Assembly (NCBI RefSeq): GCF_003935895.2
Contig: NZ_CP054058.1
Location: 3,453,177-3,517,176 of the forward strand
DNA from: Scandinavium goeteborgense
GTDB lineage: Bacteria > Pseudomonadota > Gammaproteobacteria > Enterobacterales > Enterobacteriaceae
Reading direction: 5' to 3'
DNA length: 64,000 nucleotides
The notes under the pieces are model-generated. The model did no database searches. It saw nothing but the letters and a program-made list of their open reading frames with translations, and had not been told where the DNA came from. Every line of letters starts with the position of its first letter. Position 1 is the stretch's first letter. Shown piece after piece: positions 50,893 through 62,346 of this stretch. Both the position numbers and the translations under genes were made by a program.

Positions 50893-50911
50893 GTTGTTAT
50901 AGTATAACATA
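50893..50911 (-). promoter_or_regulatory. Zur box of rpmE2-rpmJ2
   Basis: A perfect palindrome GTTATA-G-TATAAC (50896-50908) within TTGTTATAGTATAACATAAC. It matches the enterobacterial Zur consensus around GTTATAnTATAAC and lies 15 bases upstream of the rpmE2 start, so zinc-loaded Zur should repress the pair. Confidence 0.9.
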
Positions 50912-51014
50912 ACAATAAAGTACGTCATCTGATGACCAATATCAACCCTACTAAATCCAGGCCTTAATATTTTGCGCGGCGGCACTCCGTTTGCACGGGC
51001 TTACGCTACGAAAA

Positions 51015-51043
51015 TAGGCCTGGTAAGCGCAGCGTCACCGGGC
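51015..51043. repeat. Single REP-like unit
   Basis: TAGGCCTGGTAAGCGCAGCG followed by TCACCGGGC resembles one half of the REP pairs at 18740 and 27263. It overlaps the 3' end of the PTS gene by nine bases. Confidence 0.55.
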
Positions 51044-52411
51044 GTTCTTCTGTTCGCGCCCCACCAGCAGCGTGGTCAGCGTAAACGACAGCACCAGCGC
51101 AATCACTACGCCCGACAGCGCAAAGACAAAATACGGGCCGATATACGCCGGTAAACTGAAGATGCTCGACAAAATGTAGCCGTACAGACGCACGCCGAAG
51201 AATGCGATAAACGCCGAGGCCACTGAACTGGCAATCGTGGCGGCGATAAAGGCTTTTTTATATCGCGTCAGCACGCCAAACAGCGCCGGTTCGGTAATGC
51301 CGAGCAGGGCCGAAACCGCCGTCGATAGCGTCACCGTACGGTCCTGACGGTCCTTGCTCAAGCGCCAGATAGCAAACGTCGCCCCGGCAATCGCCATATT
51401 GGCCATAAACATCATTGGCATCAGCATGTCGTAGCCGCGGTCGCTGAAGTTTTGCAGGGCAATCGGCGTCATCGCGTGATGCATCCCGGTCAGGATCGCC
51501 ACCGGACGGATCGCGCCCACCACCAGCCCGGCGAAGCATGCCGAGACGCTGAACAGTCCTTCGATAAACAGCGCCAGCCCTTTGCCCAGCCAGATGCCAA
51601 TCGGACCAATCACCACCAGTGCCGCCAGCGCGCCGATAAACAGCGTCAGCGTTGGCGTGAACACGGTTTTCAGCACCTCCGGCATAATGCTGTCGACCCA
51701 TTTATGGATGTATTTCAGCGCCAGTACCGAGAAAATCACTGGAATAACGCTCGATGAATAGTTAAACACCGACACCGGGATCGCGTTCATCAACCACAGT
51801 GCGGAAGCCGCATCCGGCTGGTGTGTCGCCAGCGCCTTCGCCGCGTCGATCAGGGTCGGATACATCAAACAGGCCGCTACCGCAGCCGCGAGGTATTCAT
51901 TGGTTTTAAAGATTTTCGCCGCGGAAACCGCCAGGAAGAACGGCAGGAAATAGAACACGCCGCTGGCGATCAGGTCGATGACCATCACCGTTTCGCTTTT
52001 CGGCGACACCACCTTCAGCGCGATTAATCCGGCCAGTAACCCTTTGATCATCCCGGCCCCGGCAATCGCCGGCACAATCGGACCAAACACCCCAGAGACA
52101 GTATCCATAAACAGCGACACCAGGCTTTTACGTCCTTTCGCGTCCGATGCAGCTGGCGTATCACGCTGACCCAGCGTTTCCTGCAATTGCTCATACCAGC
52201 CGTTCACCTTCGGGCCGATAATTATCTGGAACTGATCGCTTTGTAATTGCGCACCCAGCACGCCGGGCAGCTTCTTAATTTCGCTCTGTTCGATTTTGCT
52301 ATCATCAATTAAATCAAAACGTAAGCGGGTCATGCAGTGCCAGACTTTATTGATATTATCCTGCCCGCCGACCAGCTGAATAATCCGGGCGATGGCGTCT
52401 CGCGTCCCCAT
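51035..52411 (-). CDS. PTS transporter EIIBC, glucose/beta-glucoside superfamily
   Basis: 458 residues. N-terminal EIIB domain with the phospho-accepting cysteine in NKVWHCMTRLRFDL (C26), then an EIIC membrane domain with about ten helices and the sugar-site region SALLGITEPALFG. There is no EIIA domain, so a shared EIIA (for example Crr) must phosphorylate it. It diverges from a ManD/RspA-like dehydratase across 278 bases and is likely controlled by the nearby GntR regulator. The sugar is unknown; beta-glucoside-type annotation is by family only. Confidence 0.9.
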   Translation of the reverse strand: MGTRDAIARIIQLVGGQDNINKVWHCMTRLRFDLIDDSKIEQSEIKKLPGVLGAQLQSDQFQIIIGPKVNGWYEQLQETLGQRDTPAASDAKGRKSLVSLFMDTVSGVFGPIVPAIAGAGMIKGLLAGLIALKVVSPKSETVMVIDLIASGVFYFLPFFLAVSAAKIFKTNEYLAAAVAACLMYPTLIDAAKALATHQPDAASALWLMNAIPVSVFNYSSSVIPVIFSVLALKYIHKWVDSIMPEVLKTVFTPTLTLFIGALAALVVIGPIGIWLGKGLALFIEGLFSVSACFAGLVVGAIRPVAILTGMHHAMTPIALQNFSDRGYDMLMPMMFMANMAIAGATFAIWRLSKDRQDRTVTLSTAVSALLGITEPALFGVLTRYKKAFIAATIASSVASAFIAFFGVRLYGYILSSIFSLPAYIGPYFVFALSGVVIALVLSFTLTTLLVGREQKNAR

Positions 52412-52546
52412 AGTGACTCCTGCGAAGTGTTCTTGTTTTGGTTATCTGGATGGTAATCAAGCCCACTACGTAAAACAAACCAATAAAATTTGAAGGCCCT
52501 CACACTTCTTAATCTAATTAACGTTCAATGCTATTCCCGAGCACAA

Positions 52547-52589
52547 TTGGTCTGGTTTTTAATTCAATAACCACTCTATTTCAGACCAA
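52547..52589. promoter_or_regulatory. Candidate operator in the PTS/dehydratase divergent region
   Basis: TTGGTCTG (52547-52554) is repeated as CAGACCAA (52582-52589) with 27 bases between, in the 278-base region between two divergent genes. This is a plausible binding site for the GntR/UTRA protein encoded at 53890-54606. The rest of the region is AT-rich and shows no other clear signal. Confidence 0.4.
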
Positions 52590-52689
52590 AATATTTATTC
52601 CAGAAAAAGGTTTACCTACCCCTAAAAATAGGGCGAAGATAAATCATCAATCGTGTTCTTTTTTCGTCTCAGACAGGGAGCTTTTTTCC

Positions 52690-53889
52690 GTGCAACCGAC
52701 GCTTATTACCGCTATCGACTGCTTCATCACCCGCCCGGACCGCCACAATCTGGTGACGGTGCGCGTTACCACTGACAAAGGCGTTGTCGGCCTCGGCTGC
52801 GCCACGTTTCAACAGCGCCCGCTGGCAGTCAAAACGCTGGTCGATAAATATCTGCGTCCGCTGCTGATGGGCCGCGACGCCAACAATATCGAAGATCTCT
52901 GGCAGATGATGAACGTCAACGCCTACTGGCGTAATGGCCCGGCGATGAACAATGCCTTGGCCGGGGTCGATATGGCGCTGTGGGATATCAAAGCGCGGCT
53001 GGCGAATATGCCGCTGTATCAGCTGCTGGGCGGAAAATCCCGGGATGCGATCGCCGCCTATTCTCACGCCAGCGGCGAAACGCTGGATGAGCTGTACGTC
53101 GCCGTCGACGGGCTGCTGGAAAAAGGCTACCGCCACATTCGCTGCCAGCTCGGCTTTTACGGCGGCACGCCGACGGAATTACATGCCCCAGAAAACCCTT
53201 CGTCCGGCGCGTGGTTCGATCAGGACCAGTACATGCGCAACACGGTGGAGATGTTCCGCGCCCTACGCGAGCGCTACGGCCATCGTTTCCATATTCTGCA
53301 TGACGTCCACGAACGTCTGTTCCCGCAGCAGGCGGTGCAGTTAGCCAAACAACTGGAACCGTACCAGCCGTACTTTATTGAAGATATTTTGCCGCCGCAG
53401 CAAACCCCGTGGCTGGCGCAAATTCGCCAGCAGAGCAGCGTTCCGCTGGCGTTGGGCGAGCTGTTCAACAACCCTGCGGAATGGCACGACGTGATTGTGA
53501 ACCGGCAGATTGATTTTATTCGCTGCCATGTATCGCAGATTGGCGGGATCACCCCGGCGCTGAAGCTGGCGGTGCTGTGTCAGGCCTTTGGTGTGCGTCT
53601 GGCCTGGCATGGCCCTGGCGACATGACGCCGATTGGCGTGGCGGTCAATACGCATCTGAATATTCATCTGCACAATGCCGCAATTCAGGAATACATTCCC
53701 CGTTCGGCGACCACCGACGCGGTATTCCCAGGCGCACCGGAAGTCAAAGATGGCTACGTTTATCCGCCGCAGGCCAACGGCATTGGTGTCGATTTCAACG
53801 AAGCGCTGGCCCTCGCACATCCGGTGGTCTATCGCCCACATGAATGGACCCAAAGCCGCCTGCCCGACGGCTCGCTGCATACGCCGTAA
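52690..53889 (+). CDS. Enolase-superfamily sugar-acid dehydratase, ManD/RspA group
   Basis: 399 residues from a GTG at 52690 with CAGGGAGC upstream. N-terminal capping domain and a TIM-barrel with the metal ligands of the D-mannonate dehydratase group: HDVHERL (Asp and His), [11 protein letters not shown] (Glu) and [11 protein letters not shown] (Glu), plus the catalytic [10 protein letters not shown]. Relatives dehydrate D-mannonate and/or D-gluconate, some with very low activity, and RspA was named for starvation signalling. With a PTS gene and a GntR regulator it forms a catabolic cluster for an unknown sugar or sugar acid. Its stop abuts the convergent regulator stop with no gap. Confidence 0.9.
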   Translation: MQPTLITAIDCFITRPDRHNLVTVRVTTDKGVVGLGCATFQQRPLAVKTLVDKYLRPLLMGRDANNIEDLWQMMNVNAYWRNGPAMNNALAGVDMALWDIKARLANMPLYQLLGGKSRDAIAAYSHASGETLDELYVAVDGLLEKGYRHIRCQLGFYGGTPTELHAPENPSSGAWFDQDQYMRNTVEMFRALRERYGHRFHILHDVHERLFPQQAVQLAKQLEPYQPYFIEDILPPQQTPWLAQIRQQSSVPLALGELFNNPAEWHDVIVNRQIDFIRCHVSQIGGITPALKLAVLCQAFGVRLAWHGPGDMTPIGVAVNTHLNIHLHNAAIQEYIPRSATTDAVFPGAPEVKDGYVYPPQANGIGVDFNEALALAHPVVYRPHEWTQSRLPDGSLHTP

Positions 53890-54606
53890 TCAGCCCGGCT
53901 GCTGGCGGAATGCGAGGTTATCGCGGTTATGCGGAATCACGTAGGTGCAGGTGTAGTTGATATCGATAATGTCGCTGACGGCGTAAACCTGCCCGCCTGC
54001 CAGTATGCCGCGGTTGTTAATGAGCATCGCCGGGCTGCCCTTTTTGCAGCCCAATAATTCCGCCTGTTCCCGCGTGACGTTGACCGCCCGATAGGTCGTG
54101 AGCATGTGCGAAATTTGATAGCCCTTTTCCAGAACATATTGCTGTAACGATCGTTCGATAACCTGCTGATTGAGGTCAGCGAACGCCGCCGACGGCATCC
54201 GCGACACCTCGATTTGCACTGGGCTGTCGTCAACATAGCGCAGACGACAAAACTGCCAGATAAAATCATCATCCGTTAGCCCGAATATCTGTTGCTCCTC
54301 GCGATTCGGGCGTTTTTTATGCAGGCTTATCATCCGGTAACGCATCTGGTCGAAACGCTTTTCGGTAATCGAGTTGTACACCAGCGGATTATTTCGCGCC
54401 TGTTCGTTAATCCAGCACCCCGACCCCTGCACAATTCTGACGACGCCAATACTCGCCAGCTTTTCCAGCGCCTGACGCACCGTAAAGCGCGACACGCCGT
54501 ATTCTTCCGCCAGCTGTCGTTCAGGCGGCAGTTTGCGCGGGACTGCATCACTCTGCTGATAAATCTTGCTGAGCAGATCCTGCGTGACGAACTCATTTTT
54601 TTTCAT
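53890..54606 (-). CDS. GntR/HutC-family transcriptional regulator
   Basis: 238 residues. N-terminal winged helix (KLPPERQLAEEYGVSRFTVRQALEKLASIGVV, about 25-56) and a UTRA ligand-binding domain (IEVSRMPSAAF, GQVYAVSDIIDINYT). It probably senses an intermediate from the adjoining PTS/dehydratase genes and represses them. It is convergent with the dehydratase gene and divergent from pdeB. Confidence 0.9.
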   Translation of the reverse strand: MKKNEFVTQDLLSKIYQQSDAVPRKLPPERQLAEEYGVSRFTVRQALEKLASIGVVRIVQGSGCWINEQARNNPLVYNSITEKRFDQMRYRMISLHKKRPNREEQQIFGLTDDDFIWQFCRLRYVDDSPVQIEVSRMPSAAFADLNQQVIERSLQQYVLEKGYQISHMLTTYRAVNVTREQAELLGCKKGSPAMLINNRGILAGGQVYAVSDIIDINYTCTYVIPHNRDNLAFRQQPG

Positions 54607-54708
54607 CGGGGCTTCCCAAATTTGTCCTTTGAAAAAAGACAGTTAACCCTATCATTGCATATAATTGGCAGAACATGACGAATTCAGCGCTGAAAGGAAA
54701 GCAAGCCC

Positions 54709-56268
54709 ATGACATCTAAAAGCACGGTCAGTCTGGTCGTGGGCGTGCTCATCCTTTCGGTCTTATTGCCGGTCACGCTCAGCGTGTGGCTCGCGCATTA
54801 TCAGGCAGAAAAAGAGTTTACCCGCGATCTGAATAACTATGGCGAACGCGTCATTTTGCGCTCGCATCTGGTGGTGGAACAGGCTAAATCAGCCCTCAAA
54901 GTCGTCGATGCATTTCAGGGCCCAGCTTGTAGCGAAGCCCATTTGCAGGCGATGCGCCGCGCGTCATATACCCACCGCGACGTACAAGAAATTATCGCGC
55001 TCAATGGCATCAAGCCGCAGTGCTCATCGCTGGAAAGCCACAGCAGAGACATGCAGTTTCCGCCCACCAATCGCCAGACGCCGGACGGCTATCGGGTATG
55101 GCTGACCGACAACAACGATTTGGGTATCAAACATTTCATGGTCGCGCTGGCGAGCCAACGCCATATGGTAATGACCGATCCGGCGTCGTTTGTTGACGTC
55201 GTCCCGTTTGCGTCCTGGACTATCAACACCGTGCTGATTGGTAGCCTGAGCCACGGCATCGTCGCCCAAACCGCCCCCTTCGATCTGAAACTCTGGGAGC
55301 AAGCACGCCGCAGCGGCGAGCAGACTTTCGAGCATAACGGCATGCTGTACAACATGCTCGACTACCCGGATATCGGCCTGTCGCAGGTGGTCTGGGCCCC
55401 TATGGCGCCGCTAACCGACAAATGGCACCAGCAATTGCTGCTCTGGCTGCCGCTCGGCGTGTTAATCAGCGTGCTCGCGTCGCTACTGATTTTGCGCATG
55501 GTGCGCAATCTGCAATCGCCCTATCACCGGATGCTCGACGCCATCAACGCCCGCAGCCTCGACGTCTATTATCAGCCGATTGTCTCGTTACGCTCGGGGC
55601 GCATCGTGGGGGCGGAAGCGCTGGCCCGCTGGCGGCAGCCGGACGGCACCTTTTTGTCACCAGAAATTTTCGTGCCGCTGGCCGAGCAGACCGGGCTGAT
55701 TACCCGCCTGACCGGCCTCATCGTCGAAAAAGTGTTTGAGGATTTGGGCCCATGGCTGAAGCAGCATCCGGACCAGCATGTCTCGATCAATCTCGATCCG
55801 CAGGATTTGATCACTACGCGGTTGCCTGCCCAGCTCGCCCAGCAGTTGAACAAATGGCATTTAACGCCCTCACAAGTGGCATTAGAGCTCACTGAACGCA
55901 GCTTTATCGATTTGAAAAACAGTGCCAGCACCCTGAGCCAGCTACGTCAGGCGGGATATGCGCTGTACATCGATGATTTCGGCACCGGCTATTCCAGCCT
56001 CAGCTATCTGCAAAATCTCGATGTCGACATCATCAAAATCGATAAGTCGTTTGTCGATGCGCTGGAGTTTAAAAACGTCACCCCGCACATCATCGAAATG
56101 GCCAAATCATTGCAGCTGGCGATGGTGGCGGAAGGCGTGGAAACTGAGTTGCAGCGCCGCTGGCTGGCGGATCACGGCGTGCAGTTTGGTCAGGGGTGGC
56201 TGTTCTGCAAGGCGTTGCCGAAAGCGGAATTTATGACCTGGGCGCAGGAAAACTTCGCGAAGGAATAA
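54709..56268 (+). CDS. pdeB: Cyclic-di-GMP phosphodiesterase PdeB (CSS-EAL type, YlaB)
   Basis: 519 residues (E. coli 516). Membrane helices at about 7-29 and 242-264 flank a periplasmic CSS domain with cysteines C74 and C105 (SLESH after CSS). The EAL domain (about 275-515) is complete: AEALARW (EAL at 303-305), the metal-binding DDFGTGYSS and the catalytic AEGVETE. Disulfide state in the periplasm should control c-di-GMP hydrolysis. It is more diverged from E. coli than other core genes here, but position and full-length match support orthology. Confidence 0.92.
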   Translation: MTSKSTVSLVVGVLILSVLLPVTLSVWLAHYQAEKEFTRDLNNYGERVILRSHLVVEQAKSALKVVDAFQGPACSEAHLQAMRRASYTHRDVQEIIALNGIKPQCSSLESHSRDMQFPPTNRQTPDGYRVWLTDNNDLGIKHFMVALASQRHMVMTDPASFVDVVPFASWTINTVLIGSLSHGIVAQTAPFDLKLWEQARRSGEQTFEHNGMLYNMLDYPDIGLSQVVWAPMAPLTDKWHQQLLLWLPLGVLISVLASLLILRMVRNLQSPYHRMLDAINARSLDVYYQPIVSLRSGRIVGAEALARWRQPDGTFLSPEIFVPLAEQTGLITRLTGLIVEKVFEDLGPWLKQHPDQHVSINLDPQDLITTRLPAQLAQQLNKWHLTPSQVALELTERSFIDLKNSASTLSQLRQAGYALYIDDFGTGYSSLSYLQNLDVDIIKIDKSFVDALEFKNVTPHIIEMAKSLQLAMVAEGVETELQRRWLADHGVQFGQGWLFCKALPKAEFMTWAQENFAKE

Positions 56269-56307
56269 GCTACCCTTAACTCTTGGACCTAACCCAGGAG
56301 CGCTCGT

Positions 56308-56853
56308 ATGCAAAAGAAACCCTGGCCGTTACACGACGTTCGGCACTGGCTTGAGCCCGGACCGGTGGTGCTAATCAGCAGTCACTGGCAGGGAAAGAGC
56401 AATATCATGACCCTCGGCTGGCACACCATTCTTGAGTTTTCGCCGTCGCTGGTCGGGCTGATGATTTCAGGCGGCAATATCAGTTTCGACATGATTCGCC
56501 AGAGCGGCGAATGCGTCATCAATCTGCCTGATATTTCGCTTGCCGACACGGTGGCGAAAGTCGGCAACTGCGATGGCGACCAGCATGACAAGTTCGCAGA
56601 ATTTGCGCTGACCGAGGAAAAAAGTGAGCGCGTGAAAGCCCCGTCGATTGCAGAGTGTCACGCAAATTTTGAGTGCCGCGTGTATGACGACGCGATGGTG
56701 GATAGATACAATTTCTTTGTCATGGAGGTGATCGCCGCGCGGGCGAAGCCTCAACCAGAATGGCCGAAAACCCTGCATTACAGCGGAAATGGCGTGTTTC
56801 GTACCGACGGTGAACGGCTCGACAAACATCACCTGTTCACCAAAGTGTCCTGA
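56308..56853 (+). CDS. Flavin reductase-like FMN-binding protein
   Basis: 181 residues with the split-barrel flavin reductase fold (VVLISSHWQGKSNIMTLGWH, a phosphate/FMN-binding GGNISFDMIRQSGECVINLP and HFxVMEV-like elements). Such proteins use NAD(P)H to reduce flavin or bind FMN for an unknown partner oxygenase. AGGAG lies before the ATG. It follows pdeB by 39 bases and has no E. coli counterpart at this site. Confidence 0.85.
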   Translation: MQKKPWPLHDVRHWLEPGPVVLISSHWQGKSNIMTLGWHTILEFSPSLVGLMISGGNISFDMIRQSGECVINLPDISLADTVAKVGNCDGDQHDKFAEFALTEEKSERVKAPSIAECHANFECRVYDDAMVDRYNFFVMEVIAARAKPQPEWPKTLHYSGNGVFRTDGERLDKHHLFTKVS

Positions 56854-56894
56854 GTAAAACGGCTGGCGGCACGCCGCACAGCCGTATTCAACGC

Positions 56895-57248
56895 TTACTC
56901 GTCGAGGATCGGGGCAAAGCCGCCGTAAATCATCCGTTTACCATCAAACGGCATGCTGTCGCCCATCTCTTTCATCCGCGGATCGGCCATCATCTTCGCG
57001 TTGGCCGCATCCCGAACCTCTTTCGAGGGGTACTCAATCCAGCTGAAAACCACTTCTTCATTGTCTTCGGCTTTTACCGCCATGCGAAAATCGGTCAGCT
57101 TGCCGTCCGGCACATCGTCTGCCCAACATTCCACCACGCGGGTTGCACCAAACTCTTTAAACAGCGGTGCCGCCTTTGCCGCCAGCGCGATATACGCCTC
57201 CTTTTTGTCCGCAGGCACGGCAACGACAAAACCATCAACATACTTCAT
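56895..57248 (-). CDS. ybaA: DUF1428 protein YbaA
   Basis: 117 residues, the same length as and very close to E. coli YbaA (MKYVDGFVVAVPADKKEAY, VVFSWIEYPSKEVRDAAN, MPFDGKRMIYGGF). A dimeric ferredoxin-like barrel is expected; function unknown. GAGG precedes the ATG at 57248. In E. coli the 4.5S RNA gene (ffs) follows this neighbourhood; here lacZ lies next to it. Confidence 0.95.
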   Translation of the reverse strand: MKYVDGFVVAVPADKKEAYIALAAKAAPLFKEFGATRVVECWADDVPDGKLTDFRMAVKAEDNEEVVFSWIEYPSKEVRDAANAKMMADPRMKEMGDSMPFDGKRMIYGGFAPILDE

Positions 57249-57310
57249 GAGATAACCTCCGAAGTGAACGGTGCGGCCAGCGTTTCTGACCGCATCCGGC
57301 GTTGATAAGT

Positions 57311-60494
<3,184 letters not shown>

Positions 60495-60500
60495 AAGCGA

Positions 60501-61571
60501 TCAGCGCAGGCCCAGTTTGCTCGCCAGCGCCGCCAGTTCGTGTAAACGATGGGTCAGATCCTCCAGCGGTTCCTGTTGAGCAGGCGCGGTCGATCCACGC
60601 ACCACCAGCGTCACCGGCAGCCGGGTCTGGCTGAGAACGTCGGCCTCGCGTTCGCCCGTCAGCCAGTCAACGCCCTGCTCGCCCGCGTCGCGAAACGCCT
60701 GACGAACCGTGGTCAACGGTGGCGTAAACCACGCGCTGTCGGTGGTATCGTCATAACCTACAACCGACAGTTGCCCCGGCACCGCAATGCCTTTTTCGAC
60801 ACAGGCCCGCAGCACGCCGAGCGCCATCTGATCGTTCGCCACCAGCACCGCGTCCGGTTTGTTCGCGTTCGCCAATAAACCGTGGGCTTTTTCATACCCC
60901 GACTGCGCGCTCCAGTCCCCACGCGCCACCGCGCATGGCGTCAACCCAGCCGCCGCGAGCGATTGTTGCCAGCCCGCCAGGCGCGCACGCGCCGAGACGG
61001 ACGTTTCAGGCCCTGCCAGTAGCGCAATGCATGAATGCCCCTGCTCCAGCAGATGCGCCACCCCAAGCTGCGCCCCCTGAGAAGGACTGAACACGAGGCT
61101 GTTCACCGCCGCCTGTTCGCTGACGTCAAGGAACAGCACCGGCAGCGGCGCGGCCAGCTCCCGTAGCCGCTGCGCAACGTCATCTTCCAGCGGGACGTTG
61201 ATCATCAGGCCCTCGACGCGTTGCGCCAGCAGCTCCTGCACCGCCTCCCGGCAGCAGGTTTCCGCATTGTTAGTGACCATTGAAATCAGCACCGCGTAAC
61301 CCTGCTCACCCGCGCGCTGTTTCACCGCTGACGCAATTTGCGACGGGGCATGCAGGGCCAGATCGGCGCTGATCAGCCCCAGTGTCGGCTGGCGTTTTCC
61401 CGCCAGAAGCTGCGCGCCACGGTTGGGAACATAGTTGAGTTCCGCCATCGCGCGCTCGACGTTTTCACGCGTGCGCGCCGAGACGTGCGCCGCCTGGTTT
61501 ATCACGCGGGAAACGGTCTGATAGGAAACGCCCGCGACACGGGCGACATCGTAAAGGGTGGTGGTTTTCAT
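60501..61571 (-). CDS. lacI: Lac repressor LacI
   Basis: 356 residues (E. coli 360). Headpiece with the recognition helix YQTVSRVIN (residues 17-25 as in LacI), hinge helix NYVPNRGAQLLAGK, periplasmic-binding-like core, and a C-terminal leucine-heptad tail (LEDLTHRLHELAALASKLGL) for tetramers. YQ at the start of the recognition helix is the same as E. coli LacI and fits the conserved operator half. Located immediately upstream of lacZ. Confidence 0.96.
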   Translation of the reverse strand: MKTTTLYDVARVAGVSYQTVSRVINQAAHVSARTRENVERAMAELNYVPNRGAQLLAGKRQPTLGLISADLALHAPSQIASAVKQRAGEQGYAVLISMVTNNAETCCREAVQELLAQRVEGLMINVPLEDDVAQRLRELAAPLPVLFLDVSEQAAVNSLVFSPSQGAQLGVAHLLEQGHSCIALLAGPETSVSARARLAGWQQSLAAAGLTPCAVARGDWSAQSGYEKAHGLLANANKPDAVLVANDQMALGVLRACVEKGIAVPGQLSVVGYDDTTDSAWFTPPLTTVRQAFRDAGEQGVDWLTGEREADVLSQTRLPVTLVVRGSTAPAQQEPLEDLTHRLHELAALASKLGLR

Positions 61572-61644
61572 ATTTGCGGCATCCGGAAAGCAATGCCGTC
61601 AGTGTAACGGATAATCCCACCGCTGACTGTGAGCGCTTCGTAAT

Positions 61645-62259
61645 TTAGCTCAGGACGTTCTCTTTTTTCAGCACCGGACGCGCGCGGGAGTCCGTGCGGA
61701 ACCACGGTAAACAGAGCTGGATCAATGGGCCAATCGCCAGCGCATAAACCAGCGTGCCGATCCCCACGCTGCCCCCCAGCAGATAGCCAACGATCAGCAC
61801 CGTCAACTCGATACTGGTGCGGATCACGCGAACCGACCAGCCGGTACGGGCGTGGATCCCGGTCATCAGTCCATCGCGCGGCCCAGGGCCAAAACCGGCG
61901 CCAATGTACATCCCGGTGGCCAGGGCATTCACGACCACCGCCGCTATCATCAGCCCGCTTTTCAGCCAGAGCGAATCCGGTGTGGAGAGTACCGCCAGGG
62001 TGGCGTTGGCCGCCAGCCCGAGCACAATCACATTACTGATGGTGCCCAGTCCCGGACGCTGACGAATGGGGATCCACAGCAGCAACACCAGCGCCCCGGT
62101 GAGGATCATCACCGTGCCAATATCCAGCGAAAAGACCTTGCCGACGCCAAGATGAAAAACGTTCCACGGATCGGCCCCCAGATTGGCACGGACAAACATC
62201 CCGGTGGAAATCCCGTACAGACATAGCCCGACGTACAGTTGCAGTAAACGGCGCAGCAT
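61645..62259 (-). CDS. YczE-family membrane protein
   Basis: 204 residues from the ATG at 62259 (GAGG upstream) with five to six membrane helices; conserved motifs GLCLYGISTGMFVRANLGADPW and GAGFGPGPRDGLM are typical of YczE/YyaS-type proteins. The function is unknown, though pairs of this gene with a divergent MocR-type regulator (YczR) are common. It may move a sulfur compound or vitamin-related molecule; that is speculation from the family. Confidence 0.87.
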   Translation of the reverse strand: MLRRLLQLYVGLCLYGISTGMFVRANLGADPWNVFHLGVGKVFSLDIGTVMILTGALVLLLWIPIRQRPGLGTISNVIVLGLAANATLAVLSTPDSLWLKSGLMIAAVVVNALATGMYIGAGFGPGPRDGLMTGIHARTGWSVRVIRTSIELTVLIVGYLLGGSVGIGTLVYALAIGPLIQLCLPWFRTDSRARPVLKKENVLS

Positions 62260-62304
62260 AACGACCTCATTATCAGTTGCTGAAAAAGGCATCATCGTTA
62301 AAAA

Positions 62305-62343
62305 TGGACTTATTATTAATGACCAGTTTTATAAAAGTGGACT
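62305..62343. promoter_or_regulatory. Candidate YczR-binding direct repeats
   Basis: TGGACT occurs at 62305-62310 and again at 62338-62343, 33 bases apart (three helical turns), in the 87-base region between divergent yczE and the MocR-type gene. MocR proteins generally bind pairs of direct repeats on one face of the DNA. A related TGACCA lies between them at 62320-62325. Confidence 0.55.
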
Positions 62344-62346
62344 GCT

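Noticed and set aside
57249-57310. 4.5S RNA gene (ffs), expected near ybaA from E. coli order
   Set aside because: The conserved GGTCAGGTCCGGAAGGAAGC core is absent from this gap and from the other intergenic gaps downstream.
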